A stretch of 64,000 nucleotides of DNA, from positions 152,271 through 216,270 of the forward strand of contig NZ_SHKS01000010.1 in assembly GCF_004217285.1 (NCBI RefSeq). Reading direction: 5' to 3'. The notes beneath the pieces are model-generated. The model was given only the letters and a program-made list of their open reading frames with translations. It did no database searches and was not told the origin of the DNA. The stretch's first letter is position 1; each line of letters begins with the position of its first letter. Below are positions 18,079 through 25,656 of this stretch, in pieces. The stretch is from Streptomyces sp. BK239. GTDB taxonomy: Bacteria; Actinomycetota; Actinomycetes; Streptomycetales; Streptomycetaceae. The position numbers and the translations under genes are program-made.

Positions 18079-19032
18079 ATGGCCATTGCCAAGGCCGAGC
18101 GGCTGATGAACCTGGCGCTGTGCCTGCTGGGGACACGGCGGCCGCTCAGCAAGCGCGAGCTGCGTGAGTCCGTCGAGGCCTACCTGGAAGCGGGGAGCGA
18201 CGACTCCTTCAACCGGATGTTCGAGCGCGACAAGGACGACCTGCGCGAGTTGGGCCTCGTCATCGAGACGGTGGAGAGCCTGGACGGGGAGGTCGGCTAC
18301 CTCGCCCGCCGGGACAGCAACAGCCTCCCGCCGATCACCCTGGACGCCGAGGAGGCCGCCGCGCTGGGGCTGGCCGCCAAGGTGTGGCAGCAGGCCCGGC
18401 TCGCCGGGGCGGCCAGCGGCGCCCTGCAGAAGCTGCGCGCCGCCGGACTCCCCGAGGACGTCGACCCCTACGAGGCGCACGGCGCGCTGGAGCCGCGCAT
18501 CCCCGTGCACGAGGCCGCGTTCGAGCCGCTGATGCTGGCCTGCCGCGACCGCCGCCCGGTCGTCTTCGACTACCGCAAGGCCACCGCCGCCCGCCCCGAG
18601 CCCCGGCACGTCGAGCCGTGGGCGCTGGAGTGCTGGCGCGGCCACTGGTACCTGGCGGGCTTCGACCGCGACCGGGGCGCCGAGCGGGTCTTCCGGCTGT
18701 CGAGGATCACAGGCAAGGTCCGCTCCCGCGGCGGCCGCTTCACCGCCCCCGTCCCCGACGTCGTCACCGTCCGCGAGACCGTCGCGAGCTGGGCGGGGGA
18801 GAGCGCCGACCGCAGCGCGCGGATCCGGCTGCGCAAGGGCGCCGGGTACCCCTTGCGGGCGAAGGCCACGGCGGTCCGGGAACTCGGGGACGGCTGGGAC
18901 GAGTTGGAGATTCCGTACGGGCACGGGCTGGACGCGTGGCTGGTGGAGTTCGGACCGGACGTGGTGGTCCTGGAGCCCGCGGAGCTGCGGGCCGACGTGG
19001 TGGACCGGCTGCGTGCCGTGGCCATGGGCTGA
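18079..19032 (+). CDS. pafB: WYL-domain transcription factor PafB
   Basis: A 317-residue DNA-binding protein. The N-terminal winged helix (AKAERLMNLALCLLGTRRPLSKRELRE...FERDKDDLRELG) is followed by a WYL domain (about residues 140-230: RRPVVFDYRKATA...EPWALECWRGHWYLAGFDRDR...FRLSRI) and a WYL C-terminal extension. With PafC it forms the activator of the LexA-independent DNA-damage response shown in mycobacteria; it is not needed for pupylation itself. A possible promoter TTTGCC-17-TACGGT (18011-18039) overlaps the tail of the upstream terminator. pafC follows after 19 bases. Confidence 0.95.
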   Translation: MAIAKAERLMNLALCLLGTRRPLSKRELRESVEAYLEAGSDDSFNRMFERDKDDLRELGLVIETVESLDGEVGYLARRDSNSLPPITLDAEEAAALGLAAKVWQQARLAGAASGALQKLRAAGLPEDVDPYEAHGALEPRIPVHEAAFEPLMLACRDRRPVVFDYRKATAARPEPRHVEPWALECWRGHWYLAGFDRDRGAERVFRLSRITGKVRSRGGRFTAPVPDVVTVRETVASWAGESADRSARIRLRKGAGYPLRAKATAVRELGDGWDELEIPYGHGLDAWLVEFGPDVVVLEPAELRADVVDRLRAVAMG

Positions 19033-19051
19033 GGGGGAGCGGAAGAGAACT

Positions 19052-20290
19052 GTGGCAGGCAAACCGGTCAGGCCCGCGAACGCCATCGACCAGACCCGGC
19101 GGATGCTCTCGCTGGTGACGTATCTGCGTGAGCGTCCCGGCGCGCGCATCGAGGACGTCGCGCGCGCCTTCGGCATCACCGAGGACGAACTGGTCTGCGA
19201 CCTCGACGTGCTGCCCATGTGCGGCACCAGTTTCAGGGGCGGCGACCTCCTGGACATCGACACCGACGGCGAGCGCATCTGGTGGCACAACCCCGCCGCG
19301 CTGGGCGCGGAGGCCGCCGAGCCGCTCCGGCTGGCCGCCGACGAGGCGACCGCGCTGCTGGTGGCCGCGCGGGCCGTGGCGACGCTGCCCGGGCTGCGCG
19401 AGGGCGACCGCCAGGCGCTGCTGCGGGCCACGGCGAAGGTGGAGACCGCGGCCGGCGAGGCGGCCGGCGCCAGCTCCCGGCTGTCGGTGACGTTCGAGTC
19501 CGAGGGCGGCGTCTTCGCCGACGTCGACCGCGCGATCTCCGAGCGGCGACGGCTGTGGATCCGGTACTACTCGCCCGCCCGCGACGAGCTCACCGAGCGG
19601 GAGATCGACCCGATCCGCCTGGTCAGCGTCGGCCACACGTACGTGGAGGCGTGGTGCCGCCGCTCGGAGGCGCGCCGCACCTTCCGGCTGGACCGCGTGG
19701 CCGAGATCCGCATCCTCGACGAGCCGTCCGCGCCGCCCGAGATCGAACTGCGGGACCTGTCGGAGGCGCTGGTGCAGCCGGCCGCCGAGGACCCGGAGGT
19801 CGTCGTCGAGACCGGCCCCGGCGGCCGGTGGGTCGCCGAGTACTACCCCCACGACAGCGCCGAGGAACTCCCCGACGGCGGCCTGCGCATCACGCTGCGC
19901 ACACCGGACCCGGCGTCGCTGCGCCGTCTGGCCCTCCGCCTCGGCCGCGACGGCCGGATCGTCTCCCCGGAGGCCCTCGCCGACAGCGCCCGCCACGCGG
20001 CCCGCGAGGCCCTCGCCGCCTACGAGGGCGCCGAGGCGCAGGACTCGCCGCGGGCGTCCGCCGGGACGGCCCGCCGCCCGTCGCCCGGCGACGGCGTGAC
20101 CGCCACCGCGCGGACCCCCCAGCAGACCGACGCTCCGGCCGGTGAACCGGCGGGCGGACCGGGCGCCGGTCCGGTCGGTGAGGCGGTCCTCGGGGCGGCG
20201 GCCGTCGTCGGCCCGGGTGGCGCCGGGGCGGGGGGAGCACGGGGAGCGGGCCTCGCGACCGGCGGCGCCGGGGGGCGGGGTCTTGAGTGA
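19052..20290 (+). CDS. pafC: WYL-domain transcription factor PafC, with long C-terminal tail
   Basis: A 412-residue partner of PafB. The N-terminal winged helix (QTRRMLSLVTYLRERPGARIEDVARAFGITEDELVCDLDVL) is followed by a WYL domain (RRLWIRYYSPARDELTEREIDPIRLVSVGHTYVEAWCRRSEARRTFRLDRV split around conserved W/Y/R positions) and the WCX region. The final ~75 residues are Gly/Ala/Pro-rich low complexity (AGEPAGGPGAGPVGEA...), longer than I expect for PafC, and may be dispensable. The GTG at 19052 follows GGAAGAG. Its stop overlaps or nearly touches the next small gene. Confidence 0.93.
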   Translation: MAGKPVRPANAIDQTRRMLSLVTYLRERPGARIEDVARAFGITEDELVCDLDVLPMCGTSFRGGDLLDIDTDGERIWWHNPAALGAEAAEPLRLAADEATALLVAARAVATLPGLREGDRQALLRATAKVETAAGEAAGASSRLSVTFESEGGVFADVDRAISERRRLWIRYYSPARDELTEREIDPIRLVSVGHTYVEAWCRRSEARRTFRLDRVAEIRILDEPSAPPEIELRDLSEALVQPAAEDPEVVVETGPGGRWVAEYYPHDSAEELPDGGLRITLRTPDPASLRRLALRLGRDGRIVSPEALADSARHAAREALAAYEGAEAQDSPRASAGTARRPSPGDGVTATARTPQQTDAPAGEPAGGPGAGPVGEAVLGAAAVVGPGGAGAGGARGAGLATGGAGGRGLE

Positions 20291-20312
20291 GCCCGGGGGC
20301 CGAGGGGTCTCC

Positions 20313-20564
20313 GTGGCGGCGGCCTTCGCGGGGATGCGCAGCGCCGACCCCGTGGTGTTCCGGGCCGGCTGCCCGGACTGCCGGGGGCGCTTCGAGCTGG
20401 CGGCGGGTGCGCTGCGCCTGGTGCTCGGGGCGTCCAGCCGCACCACGTTCTACTCCTTCACCTGCCCCGACTGCGGCGCGGCCGTGCGCAAGCCCGCGGG
20501 GGAGCGGATCGTCGAGCTGCTCACAGGCGGCGGCGTACGGACCCTGCGGCTCCACACGGCGTAG
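20313..20564 (+). CDS. Small zinc-ribbon protein
   Basis: An 83-residue protein with two CPDC knuckles about 35 residues apart (GCPDCRGRFEL... and FTCPDCGAAVRKP), the signature of a zinc ribbon. Its function is unknown. The GTG at 20313 has GAGGGG six bases before it; a TTG at 20283 overlapping the pafC stop is an alternative. Its position between pafC and tatA is a common Streptomyces arrangement in my recollection. Confidence 0.78.
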   Translation: MAAAFAGMRSADPVVFRAGCPDCRGRFELAAGALRLVLGASSRTTFYSFTCPDCGAAVRKPAGERIVELLTGGGVRTLRLHTA

Positions 20565-20584
20565 GACGGTCTAGGCTCAGCGGC

Positions 20585-20779
20585 ATGTTCTGGCCGATGT
20601 TCGCGGTAGCCGTGGGGTTCCTGGGTCTGGTCGTACTGGCGGTGTTCGCGGTGCGGGTGTTCCTGGAAGCGCAGTGTCTGGGGCGGCAGGTGGAGGACTC
20701 CGCCCGCCGTATCAGCAGGGCGGCGGAGGAGCTCGAGCGGGCGTCGCTGAGCGCAGCCCGCGCCGCGGACTCCCTGTGA
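20585..20779 (+). CDS. Small single-pass membrane protein
   Basis: A 64-residue protein: one transmembrane helix (about residues 3-25, FWPMFAVAVGFLGLVVLAVFAVRVF) followed by a charged amphipathic helix (QVEDSARRISRAAEELERASLSAARAADSL). This layout resembles TatA/TatB-like proteins without their FG hinge; no other family was recognised. It follows the zinc-ribbon gene by 20 bases and precedes tatA. Confidence 0.7.
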   Translation: MFWPMFAVAVGFLGLVVLAVFAVRVFLEAQCLGRQVEDSARRISRAAEELERASLSAARAADSL

Positions 20780-20971
20780 GCGGGGCGGACCGTTCCTGTG
20801 AGTGCCGCCCGGGACGTGTTTTGGGCCGGTTCGGCCTCCCGGCGCGGCGGTTGAGGCAGGTACGCTGCTGGTCGTGGTCCCGAAAACGAGGCCGGGACCG
20901 CGACCGGGAGTACGCACGGGGATTGCCTCACGTTCACCCCTGAGCGTTACGATCGCTGACGACCCGATCGT

Positions 20972-21000
20972 TCGGACACATGTCCGATCGGTCGGACACA
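20972..21000. repeat. Direct and inverted TCGGACA repeats upstream of tatA
   Basis: TCGGACACA occurs at 20972-20980 and again at 20992-21000, 20 bases apart, with the inverted copy TGTCCGA (20981-20987) between them. A possible promoter TTGCCT-19-TACGAT (20923-20953) lies just upstream, so the repeats could be an operator or leader structure. Confidence 0.5.
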
Positions 21001-21040
21001 GCACCCCCACCCAGCCGCCTCGGTGAGAAGGTAAAGACTT

Positions 21041-21325
21041 ATGTTCGGAAGGCTCGGCGCCCCCGAGATCATTCTCATCCTCGTCGTCATCATCCTGCTG
21101 TTCGGCGCGAAGAAGCTTCCGGACATGGCCCGCTCGCTCGGCAAGTCCGCGCGCATCCTCAAGAGCGAGGCCAAGGCGATGAAGGAAGACGGCAACAGCA
21201 CGGCGACTCCGGCGGGTCCGCCCAACCCCGGCGACCAGGCTTCGCAGCGCACCATCCAGGCCGCCCCCGGCGACGTGACCAGCTCACGTCCGGTCAACGA
21301 GCCGACGGACACCACCAAGCGCTGA
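21041..21325 (+). CDS. tatA: Sec-independent (Tat) translocase subunit TatA
   Basis: A 94-residue protein: short N-terminal transmembrane helix (APEIILILVVIILLFGAKKLP) with the FGAKKLP hinge, then an amphipathic helix (DMARSLGKSARILKSEAKAMKED) and a polar disordered tail. TatA multimers form the pore that carries folded twin-arginine proteins. GAGAAGG precedes the ATG. tatC follows after 47 bases. Confidence 0.97.
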   Translation: MFGRLGAPEIILILVVIILLFGAKKLPDMARSLGKSARILKSEAKAMKEDGNSTATPAGPPNPGDQASQRTIQAAPGDVTSSRPVNEPTDTTKR

Positions 21326-21372
21326 CGCCGGGCCGGACGCCACCGGCTCGCCGCACGAGATGAGGACGTGGG

Positions 21373-22317
21373 TTGCTCAAGTCTGCCCGCAAGCAGCAGA
21401 AGGACCCCGAGGGGCGGATGCCCCTCGTGGAGCACCTTCGTGAGCTGCGCAACCGGCTCGGGAAGTCGGTCCTGGCCATCGTGATCGCGGCCGTCGTGGC
21501 CGCCGTCTACTACCAGGACATCATCGACTTCCTCACCGAGCCCATCCAGAGGTCGGTGGGCTGCTCGACGCCGTTCTCCGAGCTGGCCAAGCAGGGCGAC
21601 GGGGTCTGCGGCAACATCACGATGTCGGGCCTCATGGGTCCGTTCACGCTGATGATCAAGGTGTCGCTGACCGCCGGCGTGGTCATCGCCAGCCCGGTGT
21701 GGCTCTACCAGCTCTGGGCGTTCGTCGCGCCCGGCCTGCACAAGCACGAGCGGAAGTACGCCTACGGCTTCGTGGCCAGCGGCGTCCCCCTGTTCCTCGC
21801 GGGCGCCTGGTTCTCGTACCACGTGCTGCCCGCGGCGGCGACCGTGCTGCTGGAGTTCACACCGTCGTCGGCGGTCAACCTTCTGCCGCTGGACGAACTG
21901 CTCGACCTCGTGACCCGCATGGTGATCGTCTTCGGGCTCTCCTTCGAGCTGCCCCTGCTGCTGGTCATGCTCAACATGACGGGGATGATCGGCGGCCGCC
22001 GGATGCTGGGCTGGTGGCGGGGCATGATCATGGGCGTCACCGTCTTCGCCGCCTTCGCCACGCCGACGGTCGACCCGGTCTCGATGCTGTCGCTCGCCGC
22101 GCCGATCATCGCGCTGTACTTCCTCGCCACCGGCTTCGCCCTGCTCAACGACCGGCGCAGGCGACTGCGGGAAGCCGAGGGCCCCGCCGACGACGAGGCG
22201 TCCGAGCTGGACCTCACCCCCGAGGACATCGGCGAGATCGAACAGGTGCCGGCCGCCCGCGCCCTCCCCGAGCAGACCTCCCGGGAACGGGTCAACGGCT
22301 ACGACGACGTCACCTGA
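21373..22317 (+). CDS. tatC: Sec-independent (Tat) translocase subunit TatC
   Basis: A 314-residue six-helix membrane protein that recognises twin-arginine signal peptides. The conserved N-terminal MPLVEHLRELRNRL and the first-loop FTEP-like segment (IIDFLTEPIQ) are present, as are periplasmic cysteines and VWLYQLWAFVAPGLHKHERKY with the conserved P. It ends in an acidic cytoplasmic tail. The TTG at 21373 was chosen as the only start that keeps the conserved N-terminus; a GAGGAC motif lies upstream. A strong terminator follows. Confidence 0.96.
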   Translation: MLKSARKQQKDPEGRMPLVEHLRELRNRLGKSVLAIVIAAVVAAVYYQDIIDFLTEPIQRSVGCSTPFSELAKQGDGVCGNITMSGLMGPFTLMIKVSLTAGVVIASPVWLYQLWAFVAPGLHKHERKYAYGFVASGVPLFLAGAWFSYHVLPAAATVLLEFTPSSAVNLLPLDELLDLVTRMVIVFGLSFELPLLLVMLNMTGMIGGRRMLGWWRGMIMGVTVFAAFATPTVDPVSMLSLAAPIIALYFLATGFALLNDRRRRLREAEGPADDEASELDLTPEDIGEIEQVPAARALPEQTSRERVNGYDDVT

Positions 22318-22337
22318 CGCACCACCGACGCGGTGAC

Positions 22338-22366
22338 AAGGGCCGGACGGATTCCGTCCGGCCCTT
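22338..22366 (+). terminator. Strong hairpin terminator after tatC
   Basis: AAGGGCCGGACGG (22338-22350) pairs perfectly with CCGTCCGGCCCTT (22354-22366) around a three-base loop. Confidence 0.85.
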
Positions 22367-22445
22367 CGCCGTGCCCAGCGCACCCTCACCTGACCTGCAC
22401 GGATCATATGTTTGTCGAGGGTAGATCCGGATAATGATCGTCCTG

Positions 22446-22468
22446 TTGTCAGTGACGCCCGGTACGCT
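22446..22468 (+). promoter_or_regulatory. PafBC-dependent (RecA-NDp) promoter motif upstream of helY
   Basis: TTGTCAGTG (22446-22454), exactly eight bases, then TACGCT (22463-22468): a full match to TTGTCRGTG-N8-TAnnnT, the motif of LexA-independent damage promoters activated by PafBC in mycobacteria. The helY ATG is ten bases downstream, and pafB and pafC are encoded 2-4 kb upstream. Confidence 0.8.
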
Positions 22469-22478
22469 CGAAAGCACG

Positions 22479-25286
22479 ATGACAGAGGACCTCTCACCGG
22501 CCGAGCGGTACGCGGCTGCGCGCAGGCGCGCGGCCGAGCAGGCCACCGCGCTCGCGTCCTTCCGCGAGATGTACGACTTCGGTCTCGACCCCTTCCAGGT
22601 CGAGGCGTGCCAGGCGCTCGAGGCGGGCAAGGGCGTCCTGGTGGCCGCCCCCACCGGCTCGGGCAAGACGATCGTCGGCGAGTTCGCCGTCCACCTCGCC
22701 CTCCAGCAGGGCAAGAAGTGCTTCTACACGACACCCATCAAGGCGCTGTCGAACCAGAAGTACTCCGACCTGTGCCGACGCTACGGCGCCGACAAGGTCG
22801 GCCTGCTCACCGGCGACAACAGCGTCAACTCCGACGCCCCCGTGGTCGTGATGACCACCGAGGTGCTGCGGAACATGCTGTACGCCGGCTCGCAGACCCT
22901 CCTCGGGCTCGGATACGTGGTGATGGACGAGGTGCACTACCTCTCCGACCGCTTCCGGGGCGCGGTGTGGGAGGAAGTGATCATCCACCTGCCCGAGTCG
23001 GTCACCCTGGTCTCGCTCTCCGCGACCGTGTCCAACGCCGAGGAGTTCGGCGACTGGCTGGACACCGTCCGCGGCGACACCGAGGTGATCGTCTCCGAGC
23101 ACCGGCCCGTGCCGCTGTTCCAGCACGTGCTGGCCGGGCGGCGCATGTACGACCTGTTCGAGGAGGGCGAGGGCCACAAGAAGGCCGTCAACCCCGACCT
23201 CACGCGGCTGGCCCGCATGGAGGCGAGCCGGCCCTCCTACCAGGACCGCCGGCGCGGCCGGATGCGCGAGGCCGACCGGGAGCGCGACCGCCGGCAGCGC
23301 TCGCGGGTGTGGACCCCGGGCCGGCCCGAGGTGATCGAACGGCTCGACGCCGAGGGGCTGCTGCCCGCCATCACGTTCATCTTCAGCCGCGCCGCCTGTG
23401 AGGCCGCCGTCCAGCAGTGCCTGTACGCCGGACTGCGCCTCAACGACGACGAGGCCCGGGCACGGGTGCGTGCCCTCGTCGAGGAGCGCACCGCCGCCAT
23501 CCCCCGCGAGGACCTGCACGTCCTCGGCTACTACGAGTGGCTTGAGGGGCTGGAGCGCGGCATAGCGGCTCACCACGCGGGCATGCTGCCGACGTTCAAG
23601 GAGGTCGTCGAGGAGCTGTTCGTGCGCGGCCTCGTGAAGGCCGTCTTCGCGACCGAGACGCTCGCCCTGGGCATCAACATGCCCGCCCGCTCGGTGGTGT
23701 TGGAGAAGCTCGTCAAGTGGAACGGCGAACAGCACGCCGACATCACCCCCGGCGAGTACACCCAGCTCACCGGCCGCGCGGGCCGGCGCGGCATCGACGT
23801 CGAGGGACACGCCGTCGTGCTGTGGCAGCGCGGCTCCAGCCCCGACCACCTCGCCGGACTCGCCGGCACCCGCACCTATCCGCTGCGCTCCAGCTTCAAG
23901 CCGTCGTACAACATGGCGGTCAACCTGGTCGAGCAGTTCGGGCGGCACCGCTCGCGGGAACTGCTGGAGACGTCGTTCGCACAGTTCCAGGCGGACCGGT
24001 CGGTCGTCGGCATCTCCCGGCAGGTGCAGCGCAACGAGGAGGGCCTGGAGGGCTACAAGGCCTCCATGACCTGCCACCTCGGCGACTTCGACGAGTACGC
24101 GCGCCTGCGCCGTGAACTCAAGGACCGCGAGACCGAGTTGGCCAAGCAGGGCGCCGCCCAGCGGCGCGCCGAAGCGGCGGTGGCGCTGGAGAAGCTCAAG
24201 CCGGGCGACGTGATCCACGTCCCCACGGGGAAGTACGCGGGCCTGGCCCTGGTGCTGGACCCCGGCCTGCCCGCCGGCCGGTCCAACGGCCACCGCGGCT
24301 TCGACCACCACGACGGGCCGCGCCCGCTGGTGCTCACCGCCGAACGGCAGGTCAAGCGGCTGGCGTCGATGGACTTCCCGGTGCCGGTCGAGGCACTGGA
24401 CCGGATGCGGATCCCCAAGACGTTCAACCCGCGTTCGCCGCAGTCCCGCCGGGACCTCGCCTCCGCGCTGCGCAGCAAGGCCGGGCACATCACACCGGAG
24501 CGGGCCCGCAAGAAGCGCTCCCAGGCCGCCGACGACCGCGAGATCGCCCGGCTGCGCACCGCGCTGCGCGCCCACCCCTGCCACGGCTGCTCCGACCGGG
24601 AGGACCACGCCCGCTGGGCCGAGCGCTACCACCGACTGCTGCGCGACACCTCGCAGTTGGAGCGCCGTATCGAGGGGCGGACCAACACCATCGCCCGCAC
24701 CTTCGACCGGATCGTCGCGCTGCTGACCGAGCTGGACTATCTGCGCGGCGACGAGGTCACCGAGCACGGCAAGCGGCTCGCCCGGCTCTACGGCGAACTG
24801 GACCTGCTGGCCAGCGAATGTCTGCGCGCCGGGGTCTGGGAGGGGCTCGCCCCCGAGGAACTCGCCGCGTGCGTCTCGGCGTTGGTGTACGAGGCCCGGG
24901 TGGGCGACGACGCGATGGCGCCCAAGCTGCCCTCCGGCAAGGCGAAGGCCGCGCTCGGCGAGACGGTGCGCATCTGGGGCCGGCTGGACGCCCTGGAGGA
25001 GGAGTTCCGCATCTCCCAGACCGAGGGCGTCGGCCAGCGCGAGCCCGACCTCGGCTTCGCCTGGGCCGCGTACATGTGGGCCTCGGGGAAGGGGCTCGAC
25101 GAGGTGCTCCGGGAGGCGGAGATGCCGGCGGGGGACTTCGTGCGGTGGTGCAAGCAGGTGATCGACGTGCTGGGGCAGATCGCGGCGGCGGCTCCTTCGC
25201 GGGAGGGCTCCACGGTGGCTCGGGCTGCCCGTAAGGCCGTCGACCAGTTGCTGCGGGGGGTCGTGGCCTACTCGTCCGTGGGGTGA
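22479..25286 (+). CDS. helY: DEAD/DEAH-box helicase HelY (Ski2/Mtr4-like)
   Basis: A 935-residue ATP-dependent helicase. Q-like FGLDPFQVEACQALE, motif I AAPTGSGKT, II MDEVHYLSD (DEVH), III SLSATVSNAEEF, and the C-terminal RecA-like domain with IAAHHAGMLPTFKEVVEELF, TETLALGINMPAR and QLTGRAGRRGID. The long C-terminal part (from about residue 520) has the Mtr4/Ski2-like helical region. It is likely to unwind RNA or DNA/RNA hybrids. The ATG at 22479 is preferred to one at 22434, since the damage promoter motif lies between them. It conventionally closes the tatAC-helY group beside pafBC in actinobacteria. Confidence 0.95.
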   Translation: MTEDLSPAERYAAARRRAAEQATALASFREMYDFGLDPFQVEACQALEAGKGVLVAAPTGSGKTIVGEFAVHLALQQGKKCFYTTPIKALSNQKYSDLCRRYGADKVGLLTGDNSVNSDAPVVVMTTEVLRNMLYAGSQTLLGLGYVVMDEVHYLSDRFRGAVWEEVIIHLPESVTLVSLSATVSNAEEFGDWLDTVRGDTEVIVSEHRPVPLFQHVLAGRRMYDLFEEGEGHKKAVNPDLTRLARMEASRPSYQDRRRGRMREADRERDRRQRSRVWTPGRPEVIERLDAEGLLPAITFIFSRAACEAAVQQCLYAGLRLNDDEARARVRALVEERTAAIPREDLHVLGYYEWLEGLERGIAAHHAGMLPTFKEVVEELFVRGLVKAVFATETLALGINMPARSVVLEKLVKWNGEQHADITPGEYTQLTGRAGRRGIDVEGHAVVLWQRGSSPDHLAGLAGTRTYPLRSSFKPSYNMAVNLVEQFGRHRSRELLETSFAQFQADRSVVGISRQVQRNEEGLEGYKASMTCHLGDFDEYARLRRELKDRETELAKQGAAQRRAEAAVALEKLKPGDVIHVPTGKYAGLALVLDPGLPAGRSNGHRGFDHHDGPRPLVLTAERQVKRLASMDFPVPVEALDRMRIPKTFNPRSPQSRRDLASALRSKAGHITPERARKKRSQAADDREIARLRTALRAHPCHGCSDREDHARWAERYHRLLRDTSQLERRIEGRTNTIARTFDRIVALLTELDYLRGDEVTEHGKRLARLYGELDLLASECLRAGVWEGLAPEELAACVSALVYEARVGDDAMAPKLPSGKAKAALGETVRIWGRLDALEEEFRISQTEGVGQREPDLGFAWAAYMWASGKGLDEVLREAEMPAGDFVRWCKQVIDVLGQIAAAAPSREGSTVARAARKAVDQLLRGVVAYSSVG

Positions 25287-25315
25287 TGGTGCGTCGGCGG
25301 GCGCGGGGAGGTGGT

Positions 25316-25369
25316 GGCTGGTCGCGCCCGCGCGGCGGAGCCGCACATCGGGACGGCCCCGCGCCCCTT
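25316..25369 (-). repeat. Solo half of a dispersed Streptomyces repeat
   Basis: This 54-base segment is nearly the reverse complement of 62263-62315, differing at about eight positions plus one indel. It starts GGCTGGTCGCGCCC and ends GCCCCGCGCCCCTT. Similar elements are scattered through Streptomyces intergenic DNA. Confidence 0.8.
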
Positions 25370-25405
25370 GCGTGAGTTGTCGTGACGTCGGTGCGCTGGG
25401 CCCCT

Positions 25406-25428
25406 GCCTCACCCCTCGCGGGTGAGGC
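25406..25428 (+). terminator. Terminator downstream of helY
   Basis: GCCTCACCC (25406-25414) pairs with GGGTGAGGC (25420-25428) around CTCGC, followed by TTTTCGTTTTCC. Confidence 0.8.
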
Positions 25429-25656
25429 TTTTCGTTTTCCCTGTCTGCGTTACTGCTTGTGTTCGACTGGGCGCTGAGGGTTTAAATCGCCGACGTTACT
25501 CCAGGTGCCGTTGCGGTTTCAGGCGGTTGCCGAATGTGACGCGGCGTTGATCCGGTCGGACTAGGCTCGCCCGCGGCGCACCGAGTTGAGGGGTGATCGT
25601 GCGCTTGTTCCCGAATGTTCCGAAGACTCCGACATGTCCCTACCGAGGGTGCCTCT

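Larger units (their letters stand above)
25287..25656. other. Intergenic region helY / conservon
   Basis: About 370 bases. It holds a half-copy of a dispersed repeat (25316-25369), a terminator (25406-25428) and presumably the conservon promoter. TAGGCT at 25562-25567 is a possible -10 without a convincing -35. Confidence 0.6.

Noticed and set aside
22494..25412. Long minus-strand reading frame opposite helY
   Set aside because: It is the antisense of a well-supported helicase, a common effect of high GC content.
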